Shown: in pieces, positions 16,792-26,601 of the stretch
How positions within the stretch are numbered: the first letter of the stretch is position 1
Layout: every line of letters begins with the position of its first letter
Origin: Bacilli bacterium
GTDB taxonomy: Bacteria; Bacillota_I; Bacilli_A; RFN20; CAG-826
Assembly: GCA_017619815.1 (NCBI GenBank)
Contig: JAFZRR010000043.1
Location: 1 to 57,141 of the forward strand
Length of the DNA stretch: 57,141 nt
Direction: 5' to 3'
Translations under genes and position numbers: made by a program
Notes under the pieces: model-generated
What the model was told of the DNA's origin: nothing
Database searches by the model: none
Seen by the model: only the letters and a program-made list of their open reading frames with translations

Positions 16792-16812
16792 CATTTAAAA
16801 ATCTCATAAAAG

Positions 16813-16842
16813 AGCGGTCAAATTAAACGACCGCTTTTTTTA
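16813..16842 (+). terminator. Terminator of the galM-galK operon
   Basis: AGCGGTC (16813-16819), 9-nt loop, GACCGCT (16829-16835), then seven T. Confidence 0.9.
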
Positions 16843-16906
16843 TTTTATAAAAGAGAACATCTTTTTATACGAAAATCTACTGTGTTTTTTTCAAGTCTTC
16901 AGTTTG

Positions 16907-16935
16907 TTGTTTTATTGAAACTATTTAATTAAAAT
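16907..16935 (+). promoter_or_regulatory. Candidate promoter of the GPH transporter
   Basis: TTGTTT (16907-16912), 17-nt spacer, TAAAAT (16930-16935). The decamer TTTTTATACG occurs twice around it, once after the previous terminator and once next to the CGGAGG ribosome site; its meaning is unknown. Confidence 0.4.
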
Positions 16936-16968
16936 TAAAGTGTATCGTTTTTATACGGAGGTTCAATA

Positions 16969-18696
16969 ATGGGCTCAAAATCTAGAGTTGCCAAGGCTTA
17001 TACTGGCAACAAGGTTCCAAAGTTCACGAGATGGTTTTATCCATTCAGTGGTATTTTTCGTGATGCATGTTATGCATTAGTTGGTTCATTCCTTCTTCAA
17101 TACGCAATTACATCTGGCGTCTTAAGTAGCAATGCCGATACATTTGCTACTCAATATGGTGTCATCACCATTGCGATGATGATTGCTCTTGTTTGGGATG
17201 GTATCAACGATCCTATCATGGGATTTATTGTTGAGAAGGTTCACTTCAAACTCGGCAAATTTAAACCATGGATTTTAATTGGTGCTATCGGTAATACACT
17301 TGCCGTCATGCTCCTCTTCTTAGTGAGACCTGCTAACAGCTGGGTCTTCGTTGGTTTAATGATTGCCTTCTATGTCTTGTGGGATACATTCTTCACAATG
17401 AACGACATTGGCTACTGGGCCATGTTACCATCACTTTCAAGTGATGAAAAAGAACGTGCAACTTTAACTTCACGTGTTACAATCTGCGCTGCTATCGGTG
17501 GTTTCTTAATGACCGGTGCTGCAACATTATTACCAACAATGTTTGGTGCTAGTAGTGGTAAAGGTGCTGCTACAGTTTATGGAATTATGGCTATTGTTGT
17601 TAGCTTATTATTCCTTGCTTCTCAAACTGCAGTCTTCTTCTTCTGCCAAGAAAAGGCTAGAGACGTTAAACAAGAAGAAGCTTCAGAAAAATCAAGTCTC
17701 GCTGACTTATTCAAGATTGTCGGTAAGGATCCACAAGTTCGTTGGGTTGTTATCTCCATCTTCTTATATTACTTAGCCAGTGGCGTTTTAACCGGTGGTA
17801 TTGGTATGAACTATTACTACTTATCCGTAGGATATGGTTCCGCTTCTGGTGGTTTAGTTGTTACATTGATCGCTGTGTTCTATGTCTTATCTCAAATCAG
17901 TTCACAAGCGTTATATCCAGTAATTGCTAAGAAAATTTCCAAACAAAAGATTTTATTAATCGCCACAATCATCACATTAGTGGGTGCGGTTGGATTCTTC
18001 TTCACATGCTTCCCATTATTTGGTGATAAATCATTATCTGTCATGTTAAGTGGCGACGCTCCAGCATACGGAAAAGATATGATTAAAGAAGGTTTGCCAT
18101 GGGCATTCAGTGGTTTGATGTTCTTCAACTACTTATTCCCATTTGTGTTCTTCTTTGGCGCCGGTCTTGTTTACATGGTCTTATTAGTTATGTTCCAAGA
18201 CTCCATCGATTATCACGAATATACATTCGGTGAAAGAAAAGAATCTGTTATCTCCGCTTGGAGACCATTAGATGTTAAATTAGGTTCTGCGTTATTACGT
18301 GGTTTCCAATATTTAATCTTCTTAACCGCAGGTGTTATGGAAGTCGTTAACGGCATCTCTACCGCAGAAGGCACACTCAATGCTGATATGGCTCAAGCTG
18401 GAAGCGATGAAATTGCCAAAGATGCAGCAACACTTAAATTCACAACCAAAATTGCTGAATTAATGGATGGTGTTAAACCAGAATCACTAATTGTTATTGG
18501 TATTTGGGTGTTAGCAATTCTTGTTTTGTGCTTTGTCGCAGTATTCTTATTAATCCGCTTTGGATATAAAGTTACTGAAGAAAAACATATCCAAATGGTC
18601 GCGGAACTCGAACAACGCCATGCTGCAGCTGGTTTCAATAAAGAAGAAGTTGAACAATCAGTTGAAGCGGTTGTTGAAGAAAAACCAGAAGAATAA
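16969..18696 (+). CDS. GPH-family glycoside:cation symporter
   Basis: 575 residues with about 12 membrane segments. The glycoside-pentoside-hexuronide (MelB-like) signature is clear near residue 80: WDGINDPIMGFIVEK followed by GKFKPWILIGA. A second family stretch, FQDSIDYHEYTFGERKES, lies near residue 405. A long periplasmic loop and an acidic C-terminal tail (EEVEQSVEAVVEEKPEE) make it longer than MelB (~470). It imports a galactoside or related glycoside with Na+ or H+. Own ribosome site CGGAGG and terminator, so it is a single-gene unit. It stands between galK and the alpha/beta-galactosidase genes, which suggests raffinose-type or lactose-type sugars as cargo. Confidence 0.9.
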   Translation: MGSKSRVAKAYTGNKVPKFTRWFYPFSGIFRDACYALVGSFLLQYAITSGVLSSNADTFATQYGVITIAMMIALVWDGINDPIMGFIVEKVHFKLGKFKPWILIGAIGNTLAVMLLFLVRPANSWVFVGLMIAFYVLWDTFFTMNDIGYWAMLPSLSSDEKERATLTSRVTICAAIGGFLMTGAATLLPTMFGASSGKGAATVYGIMAIVVSLLFLASQTAVFFFCQEKARDVKQEEASEKSSLADLFKIVGKDPQVRWVVISIFLYYLASGVLTGGIGMNYYYLSVGYGSASGGLVVTLIAVFYVLSQISSQALYPVIAKKISKQKILLIATIITLVGAVGFFFTCFPLFGDKSLSVMLSGDAPAYGKDMIKEGLPWAFSGLMFFNYLFPFVFFFGAGLVYMVLLVMFQDSIDYHEYTFGERKESVISAWRPLDVKLGSALLRGFQYLIFLTAGVMEVVNGISTAEGTLNADMAQAGSDEIAKDAATLKFTTKIAELMDGVKPESLIVIGIWVLAILVLCFVAVFLLIRFGYKVTEEKHIQMVAELEQRHAAAGFNKEEVEQSVEAVVEEKPEE

Positions 18697-18708
18697 ATAT
18701 AAATATTT

Positions 18709-18738
18709 AGGCTCTTCATAATCGAAGGGCCTTTCTTT
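18709..18738 (+). terminator. Terminator after the GPH transporter
   Basis: AGGCTCTTC (18709-18717), loop ATAATC, GAAGGGCCT (18724-18732), then TTTCTTT; one G-T pair in the stem. Confidence 0.85.
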
Positions 18739-18759
18739 GCATAATAGGGGGTATTATAC

Positions 18760-20202
18760 ATGGAAGACAAATCATCAGTTATCTTTGGTAATCCTATTGA
18801 TAAGAAAACTATCAAACAAGGAATTAAATCAAAGAAGAAATTTATAAAGAAATATGGTGACGACACAAATAAGGAATATCACTTAAGTGTCGAACCTATT
18901 CCATCACTCGATTTTATCGGTGCCCAAAATCTTGTCTTATCCGATAAACCAATGGAGTTCCCGAAGAACGCATTAGTTGTCGGTAATATCAGAATGGGAT
19001 TTGGTCACTATAGAATTTCAATTGCCTTAGCGAGTTGCGCTAAAGCATTAGGCTATGAACCATATTGGTTTGATTTAGCGAGCTTTGACGCCACCGGAAG
19101 CAAGATGATTAGATATCAAAACGATCTCTACTCAAAAGCCTCCAGAATCAGCCAAAAATCAAAGTTATTTAATAAATTCTTCTGGGAACCACTTAACTCA
19201 GAAGGTTTTAGACAAATTACTTATAATTCAAAAGACCAAAAGAATGCTGAATTATTAGCGCCTTTATATAATGACTTTCCAAAGGATATTCCATTTGTCG
19301 CTACACACGTATGGCCAAGCCAAGGCGCGATACACGCGAACTTAACACATGTTGTAAATGCGATTCCAGATAACTGGCCAATGGCACTTCATCTTTCTGA
19401 AGGTGCAATTCACGTCGTCCAAACTCCATTTGCATATCTTGGATATAAGATGCTCAATGGCATGGCGAAAAAACCATTAAAAGGAATTCCAAATGCTGAC
19501 CTATATGAAGTTGGTCATTATGTCGATCACGAGTTAGTTGCTAACATTGAAAAAGATGTCGAAAACCGTGTGAAAAGAATTCAAAATAATGAGCCAATCA
19601 GAATCCTAATGTCCGTTGGTGGTGCGGGTGCCGGTGCAAAGTATTTCTTACAGATAATTGAACACCTATTACCTTTGGTAAAAGAAAAGAAAGTAGCTTT
19701 ATTCTTAAACCTTGGAGACCACCTCGATATGTTCGAATACTTGAAAAAACATATCAAAGGATTTGAAAACGAAGTCATTAAATATTTTGATGAATATTCT
19801 AAACTCAAAGAGTTCGTTGATGGCATGGATAAGAACGTTGTTGAAGGCACTTATATCTTCTATCACAAGGACATCTTTGAAGCTGTCTATTCCACAAACC
19901 TTTTAATGAGACATGTTGAGATGTTAATCACTAAACCAAGTGAATTAGCTTTCTATCCGGTTCTCAAAGTAATGATGAGACATATCGGTGGACATGAAGT
20001 TTATGGTGCTGTTCACGCTCAAGAATTTGGTGATTCCACATTCGAATGCCCAGACAAAAAGTCCATGAACGAAATGCTTGATAGACTCATTGAAGATAAG
20101 GATTTATTAATCCATTTAAATAGACAAATTGTGAAATTAAAAGAGCAAGGAATCTACAACGGTGGATATGAAGCTATCAAATTAGCGGTCAAAGGAAAAT
20201 AA
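18760..20202 (+). CDS. GT-B-like protein of unknown function
   Basis: 480 residues, cytoplasmic. I do not recognise the exact family. The layout resembles GT-B glycosyltransferases of the MurG/MGDG-synthase type: an N-terminal Rossmann-like start with a glycine-histidine loop (VVGNIRMGFGHYRISIALA, residues ~73-91), a middle linker with GHYVDHELVANI, and a C-terminal half beginning IRILMSVGGAGAGAKYF (~282-298) with the nucleotide-site-like LITKPSELAFYPVL. Those known enzymes transfer a sugar from a nucleotide donor to a lipid or glycan. Here it sits alone between two terminators in the galactoside island, next to the GPH transporter, so a role in making or trimming a galactose-containing product is possible but unproved. 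Confidence 0.6.
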   Translation: MEDKSSVIFGNPIDKKTIKQGIKSKKKFIKKYGDDTNKEYHLSVEPIPSLDFIGAQNLVLSDKPMEFPKNALVVGNIRMGFGHYRISIALASCAKALGYEPYWFDLASFDATGSKMIRYQNDLYSKASRISQKSKLFNKFFWEPLNSEGFRQITYNSKDQKNAELLAPLYNDFPKDIPFVATHVWPSQGAIHANLTHVVNAIPDNWPMALHLSEGAIHVVQTPFAYLGYKMLNGMAKKPLKGIPNADLYEVGHYVDHELVANIEKDVENRVKRIQNNEPIRILMSVGGAGAGAKYFLQIIEHLLPLVKEKKVALFLNLGDHLDMFEYLKKHIKGFENEVIKYFDEYSKLKEFVDGMDKNVVEGTYIFYHKDIFEAVYSTNLLMRHVEMLITKPSELAFYPVLKVMMRHIGGHEVYGAVHAQEFGDSTFECPDKKSMNEMLDRLIEDKDLLIHLNRQIVKLKEQGIYNGGYEAIKLAVKGK

Positions 20203-20217
20203 TCAAGTACTAATCAA

Positions 20218-20239
20218 AAAAGGACCTTAAGGTCCTTTT
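20218..20239. terminator. Bidirectional terminator
   Basis: AAAAGGACC-TTAA-GGTCCTTTT, a perfect 9-bp stem with A and T runs at both edges, between the GT-B-like gene and the converging GH2 gene. Confidence 0.9.
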
Positions 20240-22559
20240 ATTTTACTTCTAACTTGATTTCTTTAACGATATCATCCATCGAAATTGTTATTTTAGCTTG
20301 TCCTGGTTTATTCTCAGAGAACACGAACAATGATAGTTGTCCACCAAGTAGTGATTGAGCATTATCGCCCAATACTTTAATTGGTCCTTCACACTCAATT
20401 TTGATCACTCTATTGGAGTATTGCATGAGTGAACCATTTTCATCAATATGTTTAACGACAATACGCGCCGCATCATAAGTGTCTTTATTTTCTAAGACAG
20501 TTTTAGATGGTTCTACAAGTAAGTCGAACTTCTTTGATGGACCAACTTTCTTGGTAACCACTAATTGATCATTCTTATAGCCTTTGAATGTATAAGTCTT
20601 AGCAATACCACCCCATGAACCAACATGAGTATTGTAATAATCGACTAGTTCAGCATATGTGACTTTGTATTTTTTCATCATATATGCGAGATAGAGTTTT
20701 TCTTTTAATGTTAAGGCATTGAAACCCTGCGTAGCAGCATGTGTGAACATCTTTGCTATTTTTGGCCAGCTCTTCTTTGCAAATCTTTCTTCTTTGAAAG
20801 TTTCTCCCACCAAGTCATCAACTAGTATTGGTGGATGTGGCAAATATTTAAATTGATTATGCTTTGGATAGTAGCGAGCCACAAACTCGTCATTCTTAAA
20901 TAAGTCAAAGTAGTCACAATTTGTTGTGACATATATATCGAAGTATCTCGCTTCTGGATAATCACCAGGTTTCATATTTGAGATAACTTCTAACATTGGT
21001 TCTTTAACTAATTGAGAAGCATAGATATAAGAACTATGTTTTGGATTTCTATATAAGTCATAAACACCATGTGGGCAAATATGATCACCAGATCCAAAAT
21101 CAACGTGAGTGTGATAGTCAAAACCACACCAACCAATCGCACCACACACATTCTCGTACTTAAAATTATCATCTATAACTTTCGCATGTCTAAGTGCTAC
21201 TTCGACTTTTGTTCTTTCGTCGGAAGTAGGTTTAACTGGATCCATGTGTCCAAGATACTCCGTAACCAAATATGGTTTACCTTGTGTTTTAACTTTCTTT
21301 GGATTGATTAGTCCGATGCGCATAGAATCACAAGAGAAGTCATTATAGGCGTAAATATCTTCTAAAAGTTCTGAATCTCTAAAGTTTCTGACCCCTAATG
21401 TTTGTCTTGTTGAATCTAGTTCATGTGCAAGTGCATTTGCCTTTTCATATAAATCGTGATCATCTTGAGATTCATCTATACGCACACCGTGGGCAATTAA
21501 TGAAGGATGATTTCTTTGTGTTTTAACCATTGCTTGTAGGTAAAACATGAAATTGTCTCTCCACTCTTTTTCTTTACCAATATGTTGCCATCCTGGAATC
21601 TCGTTAACTGTGAGTAAACCAATCTCATCACATCTATTTAAGAAGTGTTCACTTTGAGGATAATGAGATTGTCTTACAATATTAATTCCGGTTTTGAATT
21701 TTAATAAATCAGCATCTTCTTCTTGCATAGCTTTTGGCATTGCGTAACCAACATATGGATAGCCTTGATGTCTGTTCAAACCAACAAGTTTAACTTTTTT
21801 GTCATTGAGGTAGAATCCATCTGGTTTGAAGATTGCTTTTCTAAAACCAAAGCGAGTTTGGTATTCTTCATCGCCATCTTTACTATGAATTTTGGTAACT
21901 AATGTATATAGATTTGGTTGTTCTAAGTCCCAAAGGGAAGGATTCTCAACCTTAAATTGATTTTGGTCTGATTCACAAACTAATTTGTCTTTCAAAAATA
22001 CTTTGTGAGACACTTCAATTTCTTCATTTCCAACCTTATCAAATTGCACATCAACTAAGCCGGAAATGTCACTCTTCACAAAGAGATTTTCAATATATGT
22101 TTTTGGGTGAACTTCAACAGAGACTTCACGATAAATTCCACTGAATGTTAAGTAGTCTACTGCATATCCAAATGGTGGAATTAAAGGATCTTCAGAAGAA
22201 TCTAAAACTACGACTAATCTATTGCCCTTTTGCTTCACAAATTCAGTGACATCAAGTTTTACTTGAACCCAACCAGAAATGTGCTCGCCAAGATCGTGAC
22301 CATTTAAATATATTTTGGCCTTTAACATATATCCATCAAAGACCAAATTAACTATTTTATTTTCAATATTTTCTTCAATATCAAATAGTTTTTCGTATGT
22401 CGAAACAACCTGATAATCCTTCTCATTGAAGTAGTTATAAGGTACCTCTTTTGCGCAGTGCGGAATGTTAATTCGTTGACTACTATTAGGGAGCTTATTT
22501 AAATACTCGTCTTTATAGTCGCTAATGAATTGCCAATCGTAGTTTATTGCATGTTTCAT
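20238..22559 (-). CDS. Glycoside hydrolase family 2, large
   Basis: 773 residues, no signal peptide. Order: sugar-binding domain (YDWQFISDYKD to YREVSVEVHPKTYI), immunoglobulin-like domain ending near FGFRKAIFK, TIM barrel starting LVGLNRHQGYPYVG, then a C-terminal accessory region of about 230 residues. The barrel has NIVRQSHYPQSEHFL; the acid/base glutamate is probably that of GVRIDESQD and the nucleophile that of YLVTEYLGHM. The acid/base context differs from LacZ (GNES) and fits a GH2 subgroup with the R-I-[ND]-E-S pattern. Likely beta-galactosidase, specificity unproved. It shares a 45-bp divergent promoter region with the GH36 gene, which argues for joint control. No clear ribosome site. 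Confidence 0.88.
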   Translation of the reverse strand: MKHAINYDWQFISDYKDEYLNKLPNSSQRINIPHCAKEVPYNYFNEKDYQVVSTYEKLFDIEENIENKIVNLVFDGYMLKAKIYLNGHDLGEHISGWVQVKLDVTEFVKQKGNRLVVVLDSSEDPLIPPFGYAVDYLTFSGIYREVSVEVHPKTYIENLFVKSDISGLVDVQFDKVGNEEIEVSHKVFLKDKLVCESDQNQFKVENPSLWDLEQPNLYTLVTKIHSKDGDEEYQTRFGFRKAIFKPDGFYLNDKKVKLVGLNRHQGYPYVGYAMPKAMQEEDADLLKFKTGINIVRQSHYPQSEHFLNRCDEIGLLTVNEIPGWQHIGKEKEWRDNFMFYLQAMVKTQRNHPSLIAHGVRIDESQDDHDLYEKANALAHELDSTRQTLGVRNFRDSELLEDIYAYNDFSCDSMRIGLINPKKVKTQGKPYLVTEYLGHMDPVKPTSDERTKVEVALRHAKVIDDNFKYENVCGAIGWCGFDYHTHVDFGSGDHICPHGVYDLYRNPKHSSYIYASQLVKEPMLEVISNMKPGDYPEARYFDIYVTTNCDYFDLFKNDEFVARYYPKHNQFKYLPHPPILVDDLVGETFKEERFAKKSWPKIAKMFTHAATQGFNALTLKEKLYLAYMMKKYKVTYAELVDYYNTHVGSWGGIAKTYTFKGYKNDQLVVTKKVGPSKKFDLLVEPSKTVLENKDTYDAARIVVKHIDENGSLMQYSNRVIKIECEGPIKVLGDNAQSLLGGQLSLFVFSENKPGQAKITISMDDIVKEIKLEVK

Positions 22560-22577
22560 AGTATTTAACCATGAATA

Positions 22578-22587
22578 ATTATATAAT
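22578..22587. promoter_or_regulatory. Overlapping divergent -10 boxes
   Basis: The palindrome ATTATATAAT gives TATAAT on both strands (plus 22582-22587, minus 22583-22578) in the middle of only 45 bp separating GH2 (minus) and GH36 (plus). Predicted leaders are about 11-12 nt on each side. No convincing -35 on either strand. Confidence 0.45.
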
Positions 22588-22604
22588 AATTCCGAGGTTA
22601 TTAT

Positions 22605-24944
22605 ATGCTAAAAACTACTGAAAATGTCTTTGTCATCAGCACAAAGAGTTTGTCCTATGTTTTTCATGCGGATAAAACTGGACTACTGTTCCATGACTAT
22701 TTTGGAAAAAAAGTCGACCTCGTGGATTTTGATGTAAAATCACTCTCCGTTAAGCCATCTGTTCAAAAGGGAACATCTACAATGTACGATGAGTCCCAAA
22801 ACAAAGAGCTTTCAATGGATGTGGTTCCATTAGAATTTTCCTTCCCACATAAAGGCGACTATAAGAGCACACCAATCCTCTTAAAGAACGAAAAGTTTGG
22901 GTATGTATTTGATTTCAAATTTGATCGATTTGAACAAAGAGAGCCTAAAGCTTTAGAAGGACTCCCAACTCCTCATTCCGCAAACGAAGAGTTAGTTATC
23001 ATCTTAAAAGATGAAAAAGCCAATGTTGAAGTCGAACTTCATTATTTGGTCTTTGAAGAATGCGATGTCATTTGCCGTAACGTTACTATAGTAAATAATG
23101 GCGAACTTGAATTATCCGTTCTCAAAGCGCTTTCCTATCAACTTGACCTAGTGAATAGAGAGTTTGAATTAACCACTCTAACAGGCGGTTGGGCAAGCGA
23201 AATGAATCAACAAAAGCAAACACTAATAGTGGAAGGCAAATACTCCGTAGAATCAAGAACCGGAAACTCTTCTTGTAGAGCCAATCCATTCTTCATGCTC
23301 AAAGAGAAATCAGCCAGCCTAGATCATGGTGATGTTTATTTATTCAACCTCATCTATAGCGGAAACCACTTAGAAGAAATTGAATTATCACATTATGGAT
23401 TAGTTCGTGTTGAAGCCGGTATTAATCCATTCTGTTTCGAATTTAAACTCAAACAAGGCGAAAGATTTGAAACTCCTTACGCAGTTTTAACTTATTCCGA
23501 TAAAGGAATTAATGGTGCTCGCCTTAATATGCACCATTTTACGAATAACCATGTCATTCCATCCCAGTGGAATAACACGATAAGACCAGTGGTTATTAAT
23601 AACTGGGAAGGCACATACTTTAAATTCACAGAATCAAAGTTATTAGCCTTAGCAAACGATGCAAAAAAATATGGCGCTGAACTATTTGTTTTAGATGACG
23701 GATGGTTTGGTGCGAGAAACTCTGATACAGCGGGTTTAGGCGACTATAACGTCAATAAGAAAAAGTTACCATCAGGCCTTTCTGGACTCAGCAAAAAGAT
23801 ACATAAGAAAGGTATGAAATTTGGACTTTGGTTTGAACCTGAAGCGGTCAATCCAGACTCCGATTGTTACCGCGCTCACCCTGAATGGGCAATCAAGTGT
23901 GTTGACCGCGAACCATCATTAGGAAGACACGAATTGATACTAAATCTTTCTTTGAAAGATGTTCAAGACTACTTGATTAATTCCGTCTCTGGAATCTTGA
24001 ATTCCGCGAAGATTGAGTTTGTTAAATGGGACATGAACAGAAACATTTCTGACATCACCTTTAACGACTATGAACCAGGTGAATTTTATCACCGCTACAT
24101 GCTCGGTTTATATCGTGTTTTAAGTGAACTCACAAAACGTTTCCCAGATGTTTTATTTGAAGGATGCGCCAGTGGTGGTAATAGATTTGATTTAGGTATT
24201 CTTTCTTACTTCCCACAAATTTGGGCAAGTGATGATACTGATGCTCATGAAAGAATCACCATTCAAAGCGGTTATTACCTTGGATATCCACAAAGCACAG
24301 TGTCCGCTCATGTATCGAGTTCTCCATCTCACCAATTATTGAGAAGAACTCCGATTGAAACTAGATTCAATGTTGCGATGTTTGGTGTTCTTGGATTTGA
24401 GTTATTGTTTAACGAATTAGACAAACTCGAAAAGAAGAAATGTAAACAGCTTATTGAAGTCTATAAAGCCAATCGTGAAGTGCTTCAATTTGGTGATTTC
24501 TATGAATTAGATAGTTATTCAAATAACTTCCATAAATGGCAAGTCTTATCTAAAGATAAAAAATCAAGTTTGATTGGCCATTTTAATGTTCTTCAATTAA
24601 CTCATGCACCAGAAACTATCCTCAATGCAAATGGTTTAATTGATGAACAAAAATATAAGATTGATGTTGTCAGTTTAGAACATAACATTAAGGAATTTGG
24701 TGGACTAGTTAATATGCTTACTCCAGTCCATCTCAATCCAAATGGATGGGTTGTTAATCTTTTATCAAAGAAAATGACCATTCCTTATGAAAAAGAATCT
24801 TATGTTGCCTATGGTAACGCAATCAATAATAAAGGCATTATATTGAACCCAGAATGGTCCGCTTCTGGCCTTAATGAAGGAGTTAGGGTTTTAGAAGATT
24901 TCGGATCGAGATTATATTTGGTTAAAGCAGATGAAACAAACTAA
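22605..24944 (+). CDS. Alpha-galactosidase, GH36
   Basis: 779 residues, cytoplasmic, full GH36 length. N-terminal beta-sandwich (~1-320), catalytic TIM barrel (~330-660) and C-terminal beta domain. Barrel motifs: ELFVLDDGWFGAR, GLWFEPEAVNPDS, nucleophile Asp476 in EFVKWDMNRN, substrate loop FEGCASGGNRFD and acid/base Asp543 in WASDDTD. It splits alpha-1,6 galactose from melibiose, raffinose and stachyose. Ribosome site GAGG. It is the first gene of a plus-strand unit that continues with a GH13 glucosidase (14-bp overlap) and glyA. Together with galK, galM and the transporters it is the clearest marker that the island is for raffinose-family sugars. Confidence 0.94.
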   Translation: MLKTTENVFVISTKSLSYVFHADKTGLLFHDYFGKKVDLVDFDVKSLSVKPSVQKGTSTMYDESQNKELSMDVVPLEFSFPHKGDYKSTPILLKNEKFGYVFDFKFDRFEQREPKALEGLPTPHSANEELVIILKDEKANVEVELHYLVFEECDVICRNVTIVNNGELELSVLKALSYQLDLVNREFELTTLTGGWASEMNQQKQTLIVEGKYSVESRTGNSSCRANPFFMLKEKSASLDHGDVYLFNLIYSGNHLEEIELSHYGLVRVEAGINPFCFEFKLKQGERFETPYAVLTYSDKGINGARLNMHHFTNNHVIPSQWNNTIRPVVINNWEGTYFKFTESKLLALANDAKKYGAELFVLDDGWFGARNSDTAGLGDYNVNKKKLPSGLSGLSKKIHKKGMKFGLWFEPEAVNPDSDCYRAHPEWAIKCVDREPSLGRHELILNLSLKDVQDYLINSVSGILNSAKIEFVKWDMNRNISDITFNDYEPGEFYHRYMLGLYRVLSELTKRFPDVLFEGCASGGNRFDLGILSYFPQIWASDDTDAHERITIQSGYYLGYPQSTVSAHVSSSPSHQLLRRTPIETRFNVAMFGVLGFELLFNELDKLEKKKCKQLIEVYKANREVLQFGDFYELDSYSNNFHKWQVLSKDKKSSLIGHFNVLQLTHAPETILNANGLIDEQKYKIDVVSLEHNIKEFGGLVNMLTPVHLNPNGWVVNLLSKKMTIPYEKESYVAYGNAINNKGIILNPEWSASGLNEGVRVLEDFGSRLYLVKADETN

Positions 24945-26589
24945 TTGGTATAAAGACGCAGTTATATATCAAATCTATCCCCGTTCTTTTTGTGATGGAA
25001 ATGGTGATGGCTTAGGTGATATACCTGGCATTATTTCAAAACTAGACTACTTAAAAGATCTAGGTGTGAATTGTGTTTGGCTATCTCCAGTTTATGATTC
25101 TCCCCAAGAAGATAATGGATATGATATCTCTAATTATAGAGATATTTATAAACCATTTGGTACATTAGATGATTTCAAAAAGATGTTAGACGAGATGCAC
25201 AAAAGAGGCATTCGTTTGATTATGGATTTAGTAGTTAACCATACATCTAGTGAACATGAATGGTTCAAGTCTGCAATCAGTGACAAGAACTCTCCGTATA
25301 GAGATTATTACATTATTAAAAAAGGCCGCAAAAACGGCAAAAAACCTCCAAATAACTGGACAGGTTTCTTTGGTGAAAAAGCCTGGGAAAGAATTGGAGA
25401 TACTGAAGATTACTACTTACATCTATTTGCTAAAGGACAGCCAGATTTAAACTGGGAAAACGGAAAAGTGAGAGAAGAAGTAAAAGATATTCTCCGCTAT
25501 TGGTTAGATATGGGTGTGGATGGCTTTAGATGTGATGTCATAACTTTGATTTCTAAAGACCAAAGATTCAAAAATGTTGGACCAACAATTGCCCTTGCGG
25601 GTAAGAAGTACTATGTAAATGGCCCAAGACTTCATGAATTCCTCCATGAGTTATATGTAGATGTCTATCAAAACTATGATTGTATGACTGTTGGTGAAAC
25701 TGTCTTGTCCACACTTGATGATGCAAGAAAACTTGTTGAACCAGAAAGACAAGAACTCTCAATGATATTCAACTTTGATCACACCGATGTTGATAATCAT
25801 ATGGGCGTGAAGTATTTCTTAAGAAAATTCAAAGTCAAAAACTTAAAGAAAGTAGTAGATAAATGGCAACATGGTTTATATGGAAAAGGATGGAATTCTT
25901 TATTCATCGAAAACCATGACCAAAGAAGAAGTGTTGGAAGATTTGGAACTGACGATACTAAGTATCGAATTGAATCTGCTTGTATGTTAGGAGCCACATA
26001 TTTCTTCTTACAGGGAACCCCATTCATTTATCAAGGACAAGAGATTGGCATGACAAATGGTGATTTCAAAACCATTGATGATGTCAAGGATGTCGAAGCT
26101 CATAACATCTATAATCTCGCTAATAAAGTCAAAATCTTGAAACCAATTGTTAATAAGAGTTTGCTACAAGTTAGTAGAGATAACGCTAGAACCCCAATGC
26201 AATGGGATGATAGTGAATATGCTGGTTTCTCAACCGTGGAGCCATGGCTCAAAGTTAACAAAAATAAATGCTGTATCAATGTTAAAGAAAGCATTGAATA
26301 TTCCGACTCCATTTATCATTTCTATCAAAAACTCATCGCCTTCAGAAAAGGTAATGAAGTAATAAAAGATGGAGAATATATTGATTTATTAAAATCAAAT
26401 AGTAAGATATTTGCTTATAAACGTAAATTAGGCGAGAAGGAAATAATCATCGTCAGTAATTTCACAAATAAAGAAGTCAAATTACCTGCTATTGAGGGAT
26501 TAGACAAATTTGAAATTACATTAAGCAATTATGTGAAACATACCCCTGTCTTAAAACCATACGAGACAAGAGTGTACAAGAATTATTAG
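24931..26589 (+). CDS. Alpha-glucosidase, GH13 (oligo-1,6-glucosidase type)
   Basis: 552 residues, the usual size for GH13 subfamily 31 enzymes. Conserved regions in order: YQIYPRSFCDGNGDGLGDIPG at the start, DLVVNHTSSEHEWF (region I), DGFRCDVITLI with nucleophile Asp202 (region II), TVGET with acid/base Glu256 (region III) and IENHDQRR with Asp330 (region IV). The residue after the nucleophile is valine, which in this family goes with alpha-1,6 rather than alpha-1,4 cleavage (isomaltase rather than maltase); that is inference. It overlaps the GH36 gene by 14 bp, so both are translated from one message; together they could degrade alpha-galactosyl and alpha-glucosyl oligosaccharides in the cytoplasm. 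Confidence 0.93.
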   Translation: MKQTNWYKDAVIYQIYPRSFCDGNGDGLGDIPGIISKLDYLKDLGVNCVWLSPVYDSPQEDNGYDISNYRDIYKPFGTLDDFKKMLDEMHKRGIRLIMDLVVNHTSSEHEWFKSAISDKNSPYRDYYIIKKGRKNGKKPPNNWTGFFGEKAWERIGDTEDYYLHLFAKGQPDLNWENGKVREEVKDILRYWLDMGVDGFRCDVITLISKDQRFKNVGPTIALAGKKYYVNGPRLHEFLHELYVDVYQNYDCMTVGETVLSTLDDARKLVEPERQELSMIFNFDHTDVDNHMGVKYFLRKFKVKNLKKVVDKWQHGLYGKGWNSLFIENHDQRRSVGRFGTDDTKYRIESACMLGATYFFLQGTPFIYQGQEIGMTNGDFKTIDDVKDVEAHNIYNLANKVKILKPIVNKSLLQVSRDNARTPMQWDDSEYAGFSTVEPWLKVNKNKCCINVKESIEYSDSIYHFYQKLIAFRKGNEVIKDGEYIDLLKSNSKIFAYKRKLGEKEIIIVSNFTNKEVKLPAIEGLDKFEITLSNYVKHTPVLKPYETRVYKNY

Positions 26590-26601
26590 GAGGAAGATCT
26601 T

